Assembly: GCA_964424105.1 (NCBI GenBank)
Contig: CAYRHJ010000021.1
Span: forward strand, 1-64,000
DNA length: 64,000 bases
Origin: CAYRHJ01 sp964424105
GTDB lineage: Bacteria > Planctomycetota > Phycisphaerae > UBA1845
Direction: 5' to 3'
Shown here piece by piece: positions 1-8,211 of the stretch. The position numbers and the translations under genes are program-made. Within the stretch, counting starts at the first letter, position 1. Every line of letters starts with the position of its first letter. The notes beneath the pieces were generated by a model. That model saw only the letters and a list, made by a program, of their open reading frames with translations. It did no database searches and was not told the DNA's origin.

Positions 1-73
1 CGACCACCACCGCCTTGGTTTCCTGCCCAACCTCCGAGAGGTCCATCCCCGAAAAAAGCGCTGTCGTGTCCAT
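1..73 (-). CDS. possible N-terminal end of an unidentified gene, cut by the window edge
   Basis: An ATG at the right end opens a reading frame that stays open for 24 codons to the edge of the window. It begins MDTTALFSGMDLSEVGQETK. A G-rich stretch just upstream is only a weak ribosome site. The fragment is too short to assign to a family. It is included because the frame is clean and lies upstream of a repeat-filled intergenic region, but it could be chance. Confidence 0.3.
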   Translation of the reverse strand, partial: MDTTALFSGMDLSEVGQETKAVVV

Positions 74-338
74 GCCCCGGAGGATACCATACGCGTCAAG
101 AGGATTTTTTCTCAGGCTCTGACGGTCGCGGCTCTGAAAGAAGCGGTCTCGACTTGAGTGAAGGGGTGGGTGAATCGCGGGCATGGTGGGGAACGTAAGT
201 CATCGGCTCCCCCACCTCCAAAGGAGGTGGGCCACCCATGCTGGATTCCGGCTTGCGCCCGAATGACGATGGTCACTACTTGCAGATTTCCGTTACTTGC
301 AGCTCTCCGTAGTAACAGATGGAATCCGCTGACCGCGT
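74..338. repeat. intergenic stretch made of dispersed repeats
   Basis: No gene is seen here. The stretch holds three repeat types that recur in the window. A GACGGTCGCGGCTCTG motif lies at 121-136. A perfect palindrome with 9-bp arms CCCACCTCC/GGAGGTGGG around AAA lies at 211-231. A degenerate ATTCCGGC...GCCGGAATGAC-type inverted repeat lies at 243-265. The palindrome could form a strong hairpin in RNA but has no U-tract after it. Confidence 0.75.
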
Positions 339-1874
339 TCAAGGCAGGCCTGGGTCGTCCTGGCAGGTGACGGTTTCCCGCGCGGCGAAATCGCCGACAC
401 CGAGATTGTCGTAAACGATGTTGGCCCAGTCGTTGAAATCCTGCAATTGATTGCAAGAGCTGTCATCGCAATTGCCGTTGGATTCGCCGCAAGCGGTCGT
501 AGTACCCGCGCTGCAATTGATGTTGCGGATGACGCCGGATTGAATGCCGCCTCCATTCCAATCGATGGGGGTGGCGCCGCACACGCCGGCGGACTCGTCC
601 AGGTTGTTCTCGTTCAAAACGATTCGCGTTCCGATTGAATAGTCAATGATGCCGTTACCGATTGAATTGCAGTCGCCGCCATCGATACCGGGGAACTGAA
701 ACCGGTAGTTCATGACGGAATTGTAATTGGGCTTGTAATTGCGATTCTCGAAGCCGCCGTGTCGAAGGTTCAGGTTGTGTCCCAACTCGTGCATCATGGT
801 TTTTGAAACGGCGCTGGTGGACGTGGGCGAAAAGGGCAAGGTCACCATGAAATCGTCGGCGTTGATTTCGGCGACGCCGGAGCTGTTGTTGGTCGAACTG
901 TTGTAGCGATGCGTGAAAATGGAATAGTGAAAATAGCCTTTGCGGTCGGGGTCGAAGTGTATGGCTTTCAGACTGTTGAACTCGCTGCCGAAGACGATGA
1001 AGGCGGGCGATCCGGAGATGAAATTGCCGCCGGTGAAGGCGCCGCCTTGGCCATAGTCCACGTGGAGGTTGATGCCGATGCTGCCGTCGGGATTGGGGAC
1101 GGGCGAGTTCGCGAAGGCCCCCACGATGGCATTGACGACAGATGTCGTCGGCCGGTGCGAGTGAGACCCGATATCGAAGCTGTCGTCCGTCCAATCGGTT
1201 TCCACGAAAATGTCTTTGCGGCAGGGATCGGCGCCCATGGCAGGCAGATCGACGCCGCCGGCGGTTCCGAAAACCTCTTCGCCGTCCAGCAGACCATCAC
1301 CATCCGTGTCCGGGTTCGTGGGATCCGTTCCGGTCGCGCAGGGCAGGCTTAGCAGGCAATCGTCCGTTTCAAAGGCATCGACGATGCCGTCGGAATCGCC
1401 GTCGGTGGTGCAGTCGGTTCCGGCCCCCAGAAATGTTCCCGGGGCGGCGTTGCAATCGCTTTCGGTGATGACGTCCACACAGCCGCCACCCGTGCAGCAA
1501 GCTCCGATGGACGTTCCGCAACAGGGATCGATGGCTGAGAAGGCGTTCAGGACGGCGAATAAATCGAGCAAGTTGATCGTCCCGTTTCCACCGCAAGGTT
1601 CCAGGTCCACCTGTTCGAACGTGCAGGAAGTGAATTCGTCCACGATGCCCGCGAGGACGCAGAACAGATCGAGCAGGTTTACGGTGCCGTTTTCATCGAT
1701 GTCACCGTAGATGTGCGGCGGGTTCTGGCAAACGGTTTCGATGCAGCGGTCCAAGGTGCACAAATCGCCGTCGAAACAATCGCCCGGGCCGGCGCAAGAT
1801 TGACCCCAAACGGTGGATGACAAATATATCGACGCGAGCATGGCTCCCGCCGCCCATTTTCCCGAGTTCGGCAT
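339..1874 (-). CDS. secreted metzincin-like zinc metalloprotease with dockerin-like EF-hand pair
   Basis: A 511-residue exported protein. An N-terminal signal peptide (about residues 1-25, ending VWGQS) is followed by a Cys-rich segment and two EF-hand-like repeats, GDIDENGTVNLLDLF and GGNGTINLLDLF, which form a dockerin-type module. After another Cys-rich spacer and a thrombospondin type 3-like calcium segment (DTDGDGLLDGEE) comes the protease domain. Its zinc motif HELGHNLNLRH has ligands H362, H366 and H372 and catalytic E363, and a Met-turn SVMNY (M388) follows. This is the metzincin layout HExxHxxNxxH, with Asn where Gly is usual. The ATG has a good GAGGAG site 7-8 bases upstream. The dockerin-like pair suggests attachment to a surface or matrix partner, but no cohesin is seen here. 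The substrate is unknown. Confidence 0.85.
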   Translation of the reverse strand: MPNSGKWAAGAMLASIYLSSTVWGQSCAGPGDCFDGDLCTLDRCIETVCQNPPHIYGDIDENGTVNLLDLFCVLAGIVDEFTSCTFEQVDLEPCGGNGTINLLDLFAVLNAFSAIDPCCGTSIGACCTGGGCVDVITESDCNAAPGTFLGAGTDCTTDGDSDGIVDAFETDDCLLSLPCATGTDPTNPDTDGDGLLDGEEVFGTAGGVDLPAMGADPCRKDIFVETDWTDDSFDIGSHSHRPTTSVVNAIVGAFANSPVPNPDGSIGINLHVDYGQGGAFTGGNFISGSPAFIVFGSEFNSLKAIHFDPDRKGYFHYSIFTHRYNSSTNNSSGVAEINADDFMVTLPFSPTSTSAVSKTMMHELGHNLNLRHGGFENRNYKPNYNSVMNYRFQFPGIDGGDCNSIGNGIIDYSIGTRIVLNENNLDESAGVCGATPIDWNGGGIQSGVIRNINCSAGTTTACGESNGNCDDSSCNQLQDFNDWANIVYDNLGVGDFAARETVTCQDDPGLP

Positions 1875-2091
1875 GATTTCGCTCCTCGCAATTCGATTGG
1901 CGGCTGTCGCGTTGCCATCACCTCGAGCAAAGGGGAATGCGAGAGCCTACACATCGAACAGTAGTAAATTGGGGCGGCCAATGCAAGTCTTTCATGACGG
2001 GTCATTTGGACCGGCACCGACGAAAACCGGAGCCGAACACCGTGTTGAAGTGTCTGGGCTATGGGTCCAATGGCCCGATCGCGGCTGTTCG

Positions 2092-2286
2092 TCAGGGCGC
2101 GGCGGGGCCGAAGAGGGCCAATGCGGCGGCCGAAATCAGCGTGGACACGGCGGTGCTGACGCCGCCGAAAAGTCCGTCGATGACGGCGTCACCGACGACG
2201 CAACCCCCCAGTGTGTACATGCCCAACAAACCAGCCAGAACGCCGGCTCGTAATCGGCGAATGGGATGATTCCGTTCTTCTTTCAT
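2092..2286 (-). CDS. small putative lipoprotein
   Basis: A 64-residue protein. The start ATG is preceded by AGGAGA nine bases away; a TTG six bases further upstream is too close to that site. Basic residues (KEERNHPIRRLR) are followed by a hydrophobic stretch ending in LGGC, a plausible lipobox, so the mature part would be only about 35 residues of Gly/Ala/Val-rich sequence ending LFGPAAP. No family is recognised. Very small lipoproteins of this kind are common in planctomycetes, but function is unknown. It is transcribed away from the protease gene upstream region. Confidence 0.55.
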   Translation of the reverse strand: MKEERNHPIRRLRAGVLAGLLGMYTLGGCVVGDAVIDGLFGGVSTAVSTLISAAALALFGPAAP

Positions 2287-2292
2287 CTGCAA

Positions 2293-2797
2293 GATTCTCC
2301 TGATCCAGTCCCGTGCGATTTCAAACGGCCGGGCGTCACGACGCCGGGGTTCCTTGTCTTCACGGAAATTTCGCTTGTAACTTAGTCATAACTAATAAAC
2401 AAAGAACAGCCTAACTTCGATCATGGGTCTTGTCAAGTGTCTGCGCCGATTTCCGCACCGGCAAGTCGAAATCGCAACGGGCGGCGCCCGCAGCGGACCT
2501 CGATTCATTGGTGGCCAGCAAGTGATCCTTCGGCGAGCGAATTGGCCCGCGTTCTTCTGGATTCCGGCTTGCGCCGGAATGACAGGCCAGGTGAACGGGA
2601 TGGACGCAGGCCGGCGGCGAGCATGACCCTACCATGACGGTGGCGTGAGGCCAAAAAGTGGGCCGCGGCGCCCCGCTTTCGATAAGTCGCGAGAACCGAA
2701 AGACCCTGCGTCGCCATCGAGCAGGCGTGACACGCAAGGCGCGCAGGTTAACCGAATGTGTCCGGTCAGGTCGCGGGTGGTGCATCCAACGAGTCAT
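2293..2797. repeat. intergenic region with a truncated MITE-like element (copy D)
   Basis: No gene is seen. From about 2548 to 2706 the sequence is clearly homologous to the right three-quarters of the element at 7479-7712. It shares the GCGTTCTTCTGGATTCCGGC segment, an ATTCCGGC/GCCGGAAT inverted repeat, a GACGGTGGCGTG stretch and a degenerate right end CCGAAAGACCC. The left terminal repeat is not recognisable, although GGGTCTT occurs at 2424. No target duplication is convincing, so this is read as a decayed or truncated copy. Confidence 0.6.
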
Positions 2798-3364
2798 TCA
2801 CTTGACCTGAAAGCATTCCACCGGCCCGCCGCAGCCGTCATCGAATCGAATGGCGGATTGAACGGATTGGATGGCGATTTCTTCGGCGCTGGGGAGTCGT
2901 TCGTACAAGGCATGCAGGGCGCCGTAGGCATATTGTGAACCGCTGCCAATGGCGCAATAGTGCTTGTGCTCCCAAACGGTCATGTTTCCGTGCACATCGA
3001 AGATGCCGAACTTGTTGGCTACGAGAAACGATGAATCCAGATCGCTGAAGGGCGAGTCGCCCGAATCCCGCTGGTCCTTGACCAGGGTGTAATTTCGCCG
3101 CAGAGATTTCCAGAATTTCAGAAAAAAATCAAAAACCGCTCGTTCGGTGTTCATGCGCGGATCGCGCTGCCTCTTGACGTAATGATCGAAGATGTTTTGG
3201 TACACGCTCCAGCCGGCTAATCCGACCCAGGAATTGCCTATCTTGCGAACCTTGGATCGTCCCACCAGATCGGCGGTGTAGTCCTTTTGTGGCCCGGTCA
3301 GATAGAGCGTGTCGGCGGCGATGAAGGTGCGATTACGTTTCTTGACGGCTACAACAATGGACAT
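2798..3364 (-). CDS. proteasome/HslV-fold Ntn-hydrolase peptidase-like protein
   Basis: A 188-residue single-domain protein resembling HslV and proteasome beta subunits. After removal of Met1, Ser2 would be the N-terminal nucleophile in place of the usual Thr1. In mature numbering it keeps Asp17 in FIAADT and a Lys at about 37 in SKVRKIG, matching the Asp17/Lys33 of HslV, and then GLAG as in the HslV GFAG loop. The alignment to HslV was made by eye and is convincing over the first 50 residues. No HslU-type ATPase lies nearby, so it may belong to a stand-alone proteasome-like lineage such as Anbu or BPH. It lies 99 bp downstream of apt on the same strand. The substrate is unknown. Confidence 0.7.
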   Translation of the reverse strand: MSIVVAVKKRNRTFIAADTLYLTGPQKDYTADLVGRSKVRKIGNSWVGLAGWSVYQNIFDHYVKRQRDPRMNTERAVFDFFLKFWKSLRRNYTLVKDQRDSGDSPFSDLDSSFLVANKFGIFDVHGNMTVWEHKHYCAIGSGSQYAYGALHALYERLPSAEEIAIQSVQSAIRFDDGCGGPVECFQVK

Positions 3365-3463
3365 GCACGGTATCCTGGGGGTTTGCGATCGCCGTCGCCA
3401 GTCCTGGGAGACATCATGGCGGGGCGACTCGATTCGATCGTTGGGATGCGCTTCAATCGGTGG

Positions 3464-3985
3464 TCAGACTTTCAATAGCGTATGGACCGCAAGACCGGGC
3501 AGCTTGTCGCGACCGCCCAGGCCTTCCAATTCGAGAAGAAACGAGGCTCCGACCACCTCGCCGCCAAGCGAACGCACCAGCTTGACGCAGGCGGCCATGG
3601 TTCCCCCGGTGGCCAACACATCGTCCACCAGCAACACTCGATCACCTTTTTCGATGCTGTCGGAATGAATTTCCAGCGTGTCTTGCCCGTACTCCAATGC
3701 GTATGATTGTGCCAGGACTTTTGACGGTAGCCTGCCGGGTTTTCGGATGGGAACGAAACCGGCCCCCAAGCTCTGTGCGACAGCGGATGCGAAGATGAAA
3801 CCGCGTGATTCTGCCCCGGTGACGACCTCGACGGCTTCGTTTCGAAACGGGTCTGTCATGTTCCGGATGGCGGCGAGCAGGGCTTGCGGATGCCGCAGCA
3901 GCGGTGTGATGTCCTTGAAGACGATCCCCGGCTTGGGAAAGCCCGGAACATCGCGGATGAGTTCCAATAAGCGAACGGATTCCAC
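3464..3985 (-). CDS. apt: adenine phosphoribosyltransferase
   Basis: A cytosolic purine-salvage enzyme that makes AMP from adenine and PRPP. The 173-residue length is normal. It has the N-terminal family sequence DVPGFPKPGIVFKDITPLL (residues 12-30), the TGAESRGF segment (about 56-63) and the PRPP-binding motif VLLVDDVLATGG at 117-128. The start is GTG with only a weak GAGAG site. It lies upstream of the proteasome-like gene on the same strand and may be cotranscribed with it. It is divergent from the pyrophosphatase gene across a 0.6-kb gap. Confidence 0.95.
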   Translation of the reverse strand: MESVRLLELIRDVPGFPKPGIVFKDITPLLRHPQALLAAIRNMTDPFRNEAVEVVTGAESRGFIFASAVAQSLGAGFVPIRKPGRLPSKVLAQSYALEYGQDTLEIHSDSIEKGDRVLLVDDVLATGGTMAACVKLVRSLGGEVVGASFLLELEGLGGRDKLPGLAVHTLLKV

Positions 3986-4621
3986 GTTGGGCTCTCGTGG
4001 GGCAAGGATACTTGATCAAACGCAACCCCGACGGCGACAACATGGGTCGCCGGTGGGGCGAACGACATCCGCGATGCTATCGGCCCATGACCATGGCCGC
4101 AATGTTTTCAAGACCCTAATCGATGAACGTCAGGTGAAAAGACCTGATTTCACGTGTCAATTGCGTTGACCGCCATTCGACTCGACGTGCCGGATTGGGA
4201 ACTTCGTGGATGCTTGATGAGTCAGGTGCGTCAAAAGTTCGCCTGCCTGGTTGGCCTGACGTGGGAGGCAACGGTCCTACCATGGACCGGTTGGATTGCG
4301 GATGGCTCGAAACACGTGCTGGTCCCGGCGGGGTTGTAGACTTGTGGTTGAGTTGTGCTATATTTCCCGGCTTGCAACAAGATTCGCCGGGCGGCGCGGC
4401 CCGTGGGGCGAATCGGATTGCATGTCTGTATCTGATTCGAAGGGCCTACGGTGAACGTAACCCTAGGCTGAACAATAGATTCGAAGACGACACAAGAATC
4501 CAAGAATCAGTGGTGACGCACATTCCAGGCTGACCGTCCCATTGTGGAGGCGGAAATTCGGCATGCGTTTTTTGATTCGATGGCTAGATTTGTCTGGTTG
4601 AACACGAGGAAACCGACGGAC
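3986..4621. other. long divergent intergenic region, no gene seen
   Basis: The region between the start of apt (minus) and the pyrophosphatase gene (plus). Long open frames on both strands here have no family features and no coherent start. A weak sigma70-like site is listed separately. At 4546-4550 a GGAGG precedes an ATG at 4563 that opens a 12-codon frame out of phase with the large gene. This could be a leader peptide or chance. Confidence 0.5.
4334..4364 (+). promoter_or_regulatory. possible promoter of the pyrophosphatase gene
   Basis: TTGTAG at 4334-4339 and TATATT at 4359-4364 are separated by 19 bases, a loose match to the sigma70 consensus. The site lies about 250 bases before the gene start and would leave a long leader. 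It is only suggestive. Confidence 0.25.
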
Positions 4622-7450
4622 ATGATGATCGACGAGCGACGAACGACGGGAAGCGGGTTTTGGGAACTGGGCACTTGGGTGCGCGGTTTTGGAGCGCCGA
4701 CGTGGGCGTTTTTTGTCCTGGCAACGGGGTTTTTGAGCGGAACCGCGTTTGGTCAGGAGGTAACGTTGGCAGACCAATCTGCGGTCTTCGAGCCGATTGT
4801 CATTCCGGCTATTTGGTGGAGCGCTCCGATTGGCAGCGTGATCGCGTTGTTCTTCGCATGGAAGTTTTACAAGGAAATGATGAGCGCGGGCGAAGGCGAC
4901 GCGGACATGATCGAGATCGCTGCCTATGTCCGCGACGGTGCCTACGCCTACCTGCGGCGGCAATACAAGGTCGTGGCGGTTTTTTTCGTCGTCGTGTCCA
5001 TCCTGCTGTTTATCATGGCCTATGTTTTTCATGTCCAGCACAAGATTGTGTTCTTCGCGTTTCTGACGGGCGGATTTTTCAGCGGCCTGTGCGGTTTTTT
5101 GGGAATGAAGACGGCGACGAACGCGGCCCATCGCACAGCGGCGGGGGCACGGGAATCTTTGAACCGGGGCTTGGTGGTGGCCTTTCGAGCGGGCGCGGTC
5201 ATGGGACTGGTGGTCGTGGGGTTCGGACTGTTGGACATCACGGTGTGGTTTCTGGTGTTGACCAAGTTGGCCCCTGCGATTTGGCCCGACTTTCATATGA
5301 GCCTGACCGAGGTGACGGTGGTGATGCTGACATTCGGGATGGGTGCCAGCAGTCAGGCGTTGTTCGCGCGCGTGGGTGGGGGGATTTATACGAAGGCGGC
5401 GGACGTCGGTGCGGACTTGGTGGGCAAGGTTGAGGCGGGGATTCCCGAAGACGATGCCCGCAACCCGGCGACGATCGCGGATAACGTGGGTGACAACGTG
5501 GGTGACGTCGCGGGCATGGGGGCGGACCTGTACGAAAGCTATTGCGGGTCGATTCTGGCTACGGCGGCGTTGGGCGTGGCTGCGGCGGCGGCGATGACTT
5601 CCGATATGCACATTGCCGTACTGGGTGGTATGCGGTTTCTGGCTGCCCCTATGGTGTTGGCCGGCATCGGAATCGTGTTGTCGATCATCGGCATTTACAT
5701 GGTTCGAACGCACGAGGGGGCGTCGATGGGTCAGTTGATGGCGGCCCTTTTCAGGGGCATCAACGGCAGCTCGCTGATGATCGCCATAGCCGCGGGTGTG
5801 GTCTGTTATCTACTGTTCGGCGATATCGAGGCATACAGTACGGAGTTCGCGGACGTCCGCTGGTGGGGCATCTGGATCAGCATCGTCACCGGATTGGCCG
5901 CCGGAATCATCATCGGCAAGTCCACGGAGTATTACACGAGTTACGAATATGAGCCGACCAAGCGAATCAGCCAGCAGGCGCTGACCGGGCCGGCGACCGT
6001 CATTATTTCCGGAACCGCGGTGGGAATGAAGAGCACGTGGGCGTCACTTTTGACGGTGGTGGTAGCCATCATGGTTTCGTTCATCGCAGCCGGGGGCGGT
6101 CTTGAATTCATGCTGGGCTTGTACGGAGTCGGAATCGCCTCGGTGGGCATGTTGGCGACGTTGGGAATCACGTTAGCGACAGACGCGTATGGCCCGATCG
6201 CTGACAACGCCGGCGGAAACGCCCAAATGACCGACCAGGCACCCCATGTGCGGGAACGGACCGACGCGCTGGACGCGTTGGGCAACACGACAGCGGCCAC
6301 CGGCAAGGGGTTCGCCATCGGATCGGCGGCGTTGACCGCGTTGGCGCTGTTGGCTGCGTACGTTGAAGAGGTGCGCGTCGGACTGATCCGTGAGGCGGAG
6401 TCGGTCACCGTTGCCAAGTTGGATGTGCCGAACGATGGCTTGGCGATGTATCTTGGTCACCGAAAATTCGGCATCAATCCGGTCATGGGTGGATCGCGGA
6501 CCTTCGACTGCCTGTTGTTGATGGACGGCGTGGCTGATGAATTCGAAGTGGGTGCAACGTATACGGTGACGGCTGAGAGCGCGCAAAAAAACGAGCGAAC
6601 GATTTCGCACCAGGGTCGGACAAGAGAGTTGGTGTCGGCCCGGCACGCATCCATGAACCAATTCATGACGTTTTATGATGTGACGTTGATGAATCCCAAG
6701 GTTTTATGCGGGATGTTCTGCGGGGTCATGCTGGTGTTCGTGTTCTGCGCGATGACGATGGAGGCGGTCGGGCGGGCGGCCAACGCGATGATGTTGGAGT
6801 GTAGGCGGCAGTTCGGAAAGATGCGGGACTATCTGCGCAAACAGGGCAAGGACGAAGCGTTCATCCGCGATCCAGGGAATTGGCCCAATCGACCCGTGGA
6901 GTTTGAAGGAGCGGTTTATCCCGATTATGCGCTGTGCGTCAGGATTTCGACCGCCGGCGCGCAACGAGAAATGATCGTCCCGTCGCTGATGGCCATCGTC
7001 ACGCCGATTGTCGTGGGCCTGGTGCTGGATGTCGGCGGCGTGATGGGTCTGTTGGCCGGCGGTTTGACTTCGGGTTTCGCCGTCGCGGTTTTCATGGCCA
7101 ACGCGGGCGGTGCCTGGGACAACGCCAAGAAGCTGATCGAGACGTATGGTAAGGTGACGGCCAAGGCATTCCGCGACGATCCCAAGGTTCGCGAATCCAT
7201 ACCAGCCGCCATTCGAGAAGGGATTGCCAATCGAGCGGCTGATGCGCCGGACGACATGATCGTCTACGGCAAGGGCAGCGAAGATCACAAAGCCGGCGTG
7301 GTGGGTGACACGGTGGGCGACCCGTTCAAGGACACGTCGGGGCCTAGCCTGAACATCCTGATCAAGCTCATGAGCATGGTCAGCGTAGTCTTCGCCGGGT
7401 TGATCGTAAAATTCGCACCGGAGATCAGCGCTCTGCTGGGATTGCAATAG
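4622..7450 (+). CDS. hppA: K+-dependent membrane-bound pyrophosphatase (Na+ and/or H+ pump)
   Basis: An integral-membrane ion pump driven by PPi hydrolysis. The PPi-binding signature DVGADLVGKVE starts at about residue 261, and the second acidic motif DNVGDNVGDVAGMGADLYES follows. In GNTTAATGKG (residues 554-563) Ala558 and Gly561 occupy the positions that are Lys and Thr in K+-independent enzymes, so this is the K+-dependent class, which includes Na+ pumps. At about 942 residues it is longer than the usual 650-800. Part of the excess is an N-terminal signal-peptide-like segment ending AFGQ; another part is an extra loop of roughly 100 residues (about 580-688) between two membrane segments. 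The start is uncertain: the frame also allows a GTG at 4544, but the ATG pair at 4622/4625 fits the signal peptide better. Confidence 0.92.
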   Translation: MMIDERRTTGSGFWELGTWVRGFGAPTWAFFVLATGFLSGTAFGQEVTLADQSAVFEPIVIPAIWWSAPIGSVIALFFAWKFYKEMMSAGEGDADMIEIAAYVRDGAYAYLRRQYKVVAVFFVVVSILLFIMAYVFHVQHKIVFFAFLTGGFFSGLCGFLGMKTATNAAHRTAAGARESLNRGLVVAFRAGAVMGLVVVGFGLLDITVWFLVLTKLAPAIWPDFHMSLTEVTVVMLTFGMGASSQALFARVGGGIYTKAADVGADLVGKVEAGIPEDDARNPATIADNVGDNVGDVAGMGADLYESYCGSILATAALGVAAAAAMTSDMHIAVLGGMRFLAAPMVLAGIGIVLSIIGIYMVRTHEGASMGQLMAALFRGINGSSLMIAIAAGVVCYLLFGDIEAYSTEFADVRWWGIWISIVTGLAAGIIIGKSTEYYTSYEYEPTKRISQQALTGPATVIISGTAVGMKSTWASLLTVVVAIMVSFIAAGGGLEFMLGLYGVGIASVGMLATLGITLATDAYGPIADNAGGNAQMTDQAPHVRERTDALDALGNTTAATGKGFAIGSAALTALALLAAYVEEVRVGLIREAESVTVAKLDVPNDGLAMYLGHRKFGINPVMGGSRTFDCLLLMDGVADEFEVGATYTVTAESAQKNERTISHQGRTRELVSARHASMNQFMTFYDVTLMNPKVLCGMFCGVMLVFVFCAMTMEAVGRAANAMMLECRRQFGKMRDYLRKQGKDEAFIRDPGNWPNRPVEFEGAVYPDYALCVRISTAGAQREMIVPSLMAIVTPIVVGLVLDVGGVMGLLAGGLTSGFAVAVFMANAGGAWDNAKKLIETYGKVTAKAFRDDPKVRESIPAAIREGIANRAADAPDDMIVYGKGSEDHKAGVVGDTVGDPFKDTSGPSLNILIKLMSMVSVVFAGLIVKFAPEISALLGLQ

Positions 7451-7465
7451 TCGGCGAACTGCACG

Positions 7466-7725
7466 GACGAAATGACGAGGGTCTTTCAGTTTTAGGTTTT
7501 GCGCCATGGTAGCGCGAGCGGGATCGTCACTCCGGCGCAAGCCGGAGTCCAGGCAGCGTTCTACTGGATTCCGGCGTGCGCCGGAATGACCGGCTGGGAG
7601 CACGAGATGGACGCCGAACGCCGGCGAGTCGACCCAAGCATGACGGTGGCGTGGGGCGAAAAAATCGGCTGAGTCGCCCCATTTTCGATCAGTCGGGAAA
7701 ACTGAAAGACCCAGACGAAATGACG
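7466..7725 (+). mobile_element. MITE-like element, copy A, with flanking 12-bp direct repeats
   Basis: The element proper is 7479-7712 (234 bp). Its ends are perfect 15-bp inverted repeats: GGGTCTTTCAGTTTT at 7479-7493 and AAAACTGAAAGACCC at 7698-7712. The 12-mer GACGAAATGACG lies on both sides (7466-7477 and 7714-7725), one base away from each end, as expected of a target duplication. Inside are CTCCGGCGCAAGCCGGAG at about 7530 and ATTCCGGC...GCCGGAATGACC at about 7564. It has no coding capacity. It fills the gap between hppA and rsfS and may supply hairpins that end hppA transcription. Confidence 0.75.
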
Positions 7726-7765
7726 GCGCGGGTTTTCAGCGGGTCGTCGCGCTGCTATACTGCCG

Positions 7766-8137
7766 ATGATGATGAGGACCATGGCGGCGGAACAATTCTC
7801 GGTCGAGCTGGCCCGGTTGGCCGACGACAATAAATGCGAAGACATCGCGATCATGGACCTGCGCGGTCGATCGAGCGTGACTGATTTTTTTGTCATCGCC
7901 AGCGGCTCGTCCGATCGCCAACTGCGCAGCACGGCGGACCTGCTGAAATCACACGCCAAGAAGCTCGGCGAAAAGCCCTATTCCATCTGCGGCTACGATA
8001 CAGCCTCGTGGATTCTTGTTGATTTCGTAGACGTCGTGGTGCACCTTTTTCTACCGGTATCCCGCCAGTATTACGATTTGGAATTGATGTGGGGTGACGC
8101 GCCGCGCATTTCATGGGCACGGTCGGCGTCGGCATGA
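7766..8137 (+). CDS. rsfS: ribosomal silencing factor RsfS
   Basis: A 123-residue RsfS/YbeB/Iojap-family protein that binds ribosomal protein uL14 and blocks subunit joining. The family core is clear: CEDIAIMDLRG, SSVTDFFVIASGSSDRQL, GEKPYSICGYDTASWILVDFVDVVVHLF and then SRQYYDLELMWGDA at the C-terminus. Three tandem ATGs (7766-7774) and a further ATG at 7781 make the exact start uncertain. It lies just after MITE-like copy A and 75 bp before argS. Confidence 0.93.
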   Translation: MMMRTMAAEQFSVELARLADDNKCEDIAIMDLRGRSSVTDFFVIASGSSDRQLRSTADLLKSHAKKLGEKPYSICGYDTASWILVDFVDVVVHLFLPVSRQYYDLELMWGDAPRISWARSASA

Positions 8138-8211
8138 TTCCGCGAGCCGGGTCCCCGTCCCATCGCCGATTTCTGATCCTGGACATGGGTGTTTGAAGGG
8201 GTCGTGTCAAC

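Noticed and set aside
4563..4601. 12-codon leader peptide before the pyrophosphatase gene
   Set aside because: It has a GGAGG site but no regulatory codon run and no attenuator hairpin, so it is not listed as a gene.
4463..5713. A 416-codon minus-strand frame overlapping the pyrophosphatase gene
   Set aside because: Its sequence is His/Arg/Gln-rich and antisense to a clear membrane pump. No homology is seen.
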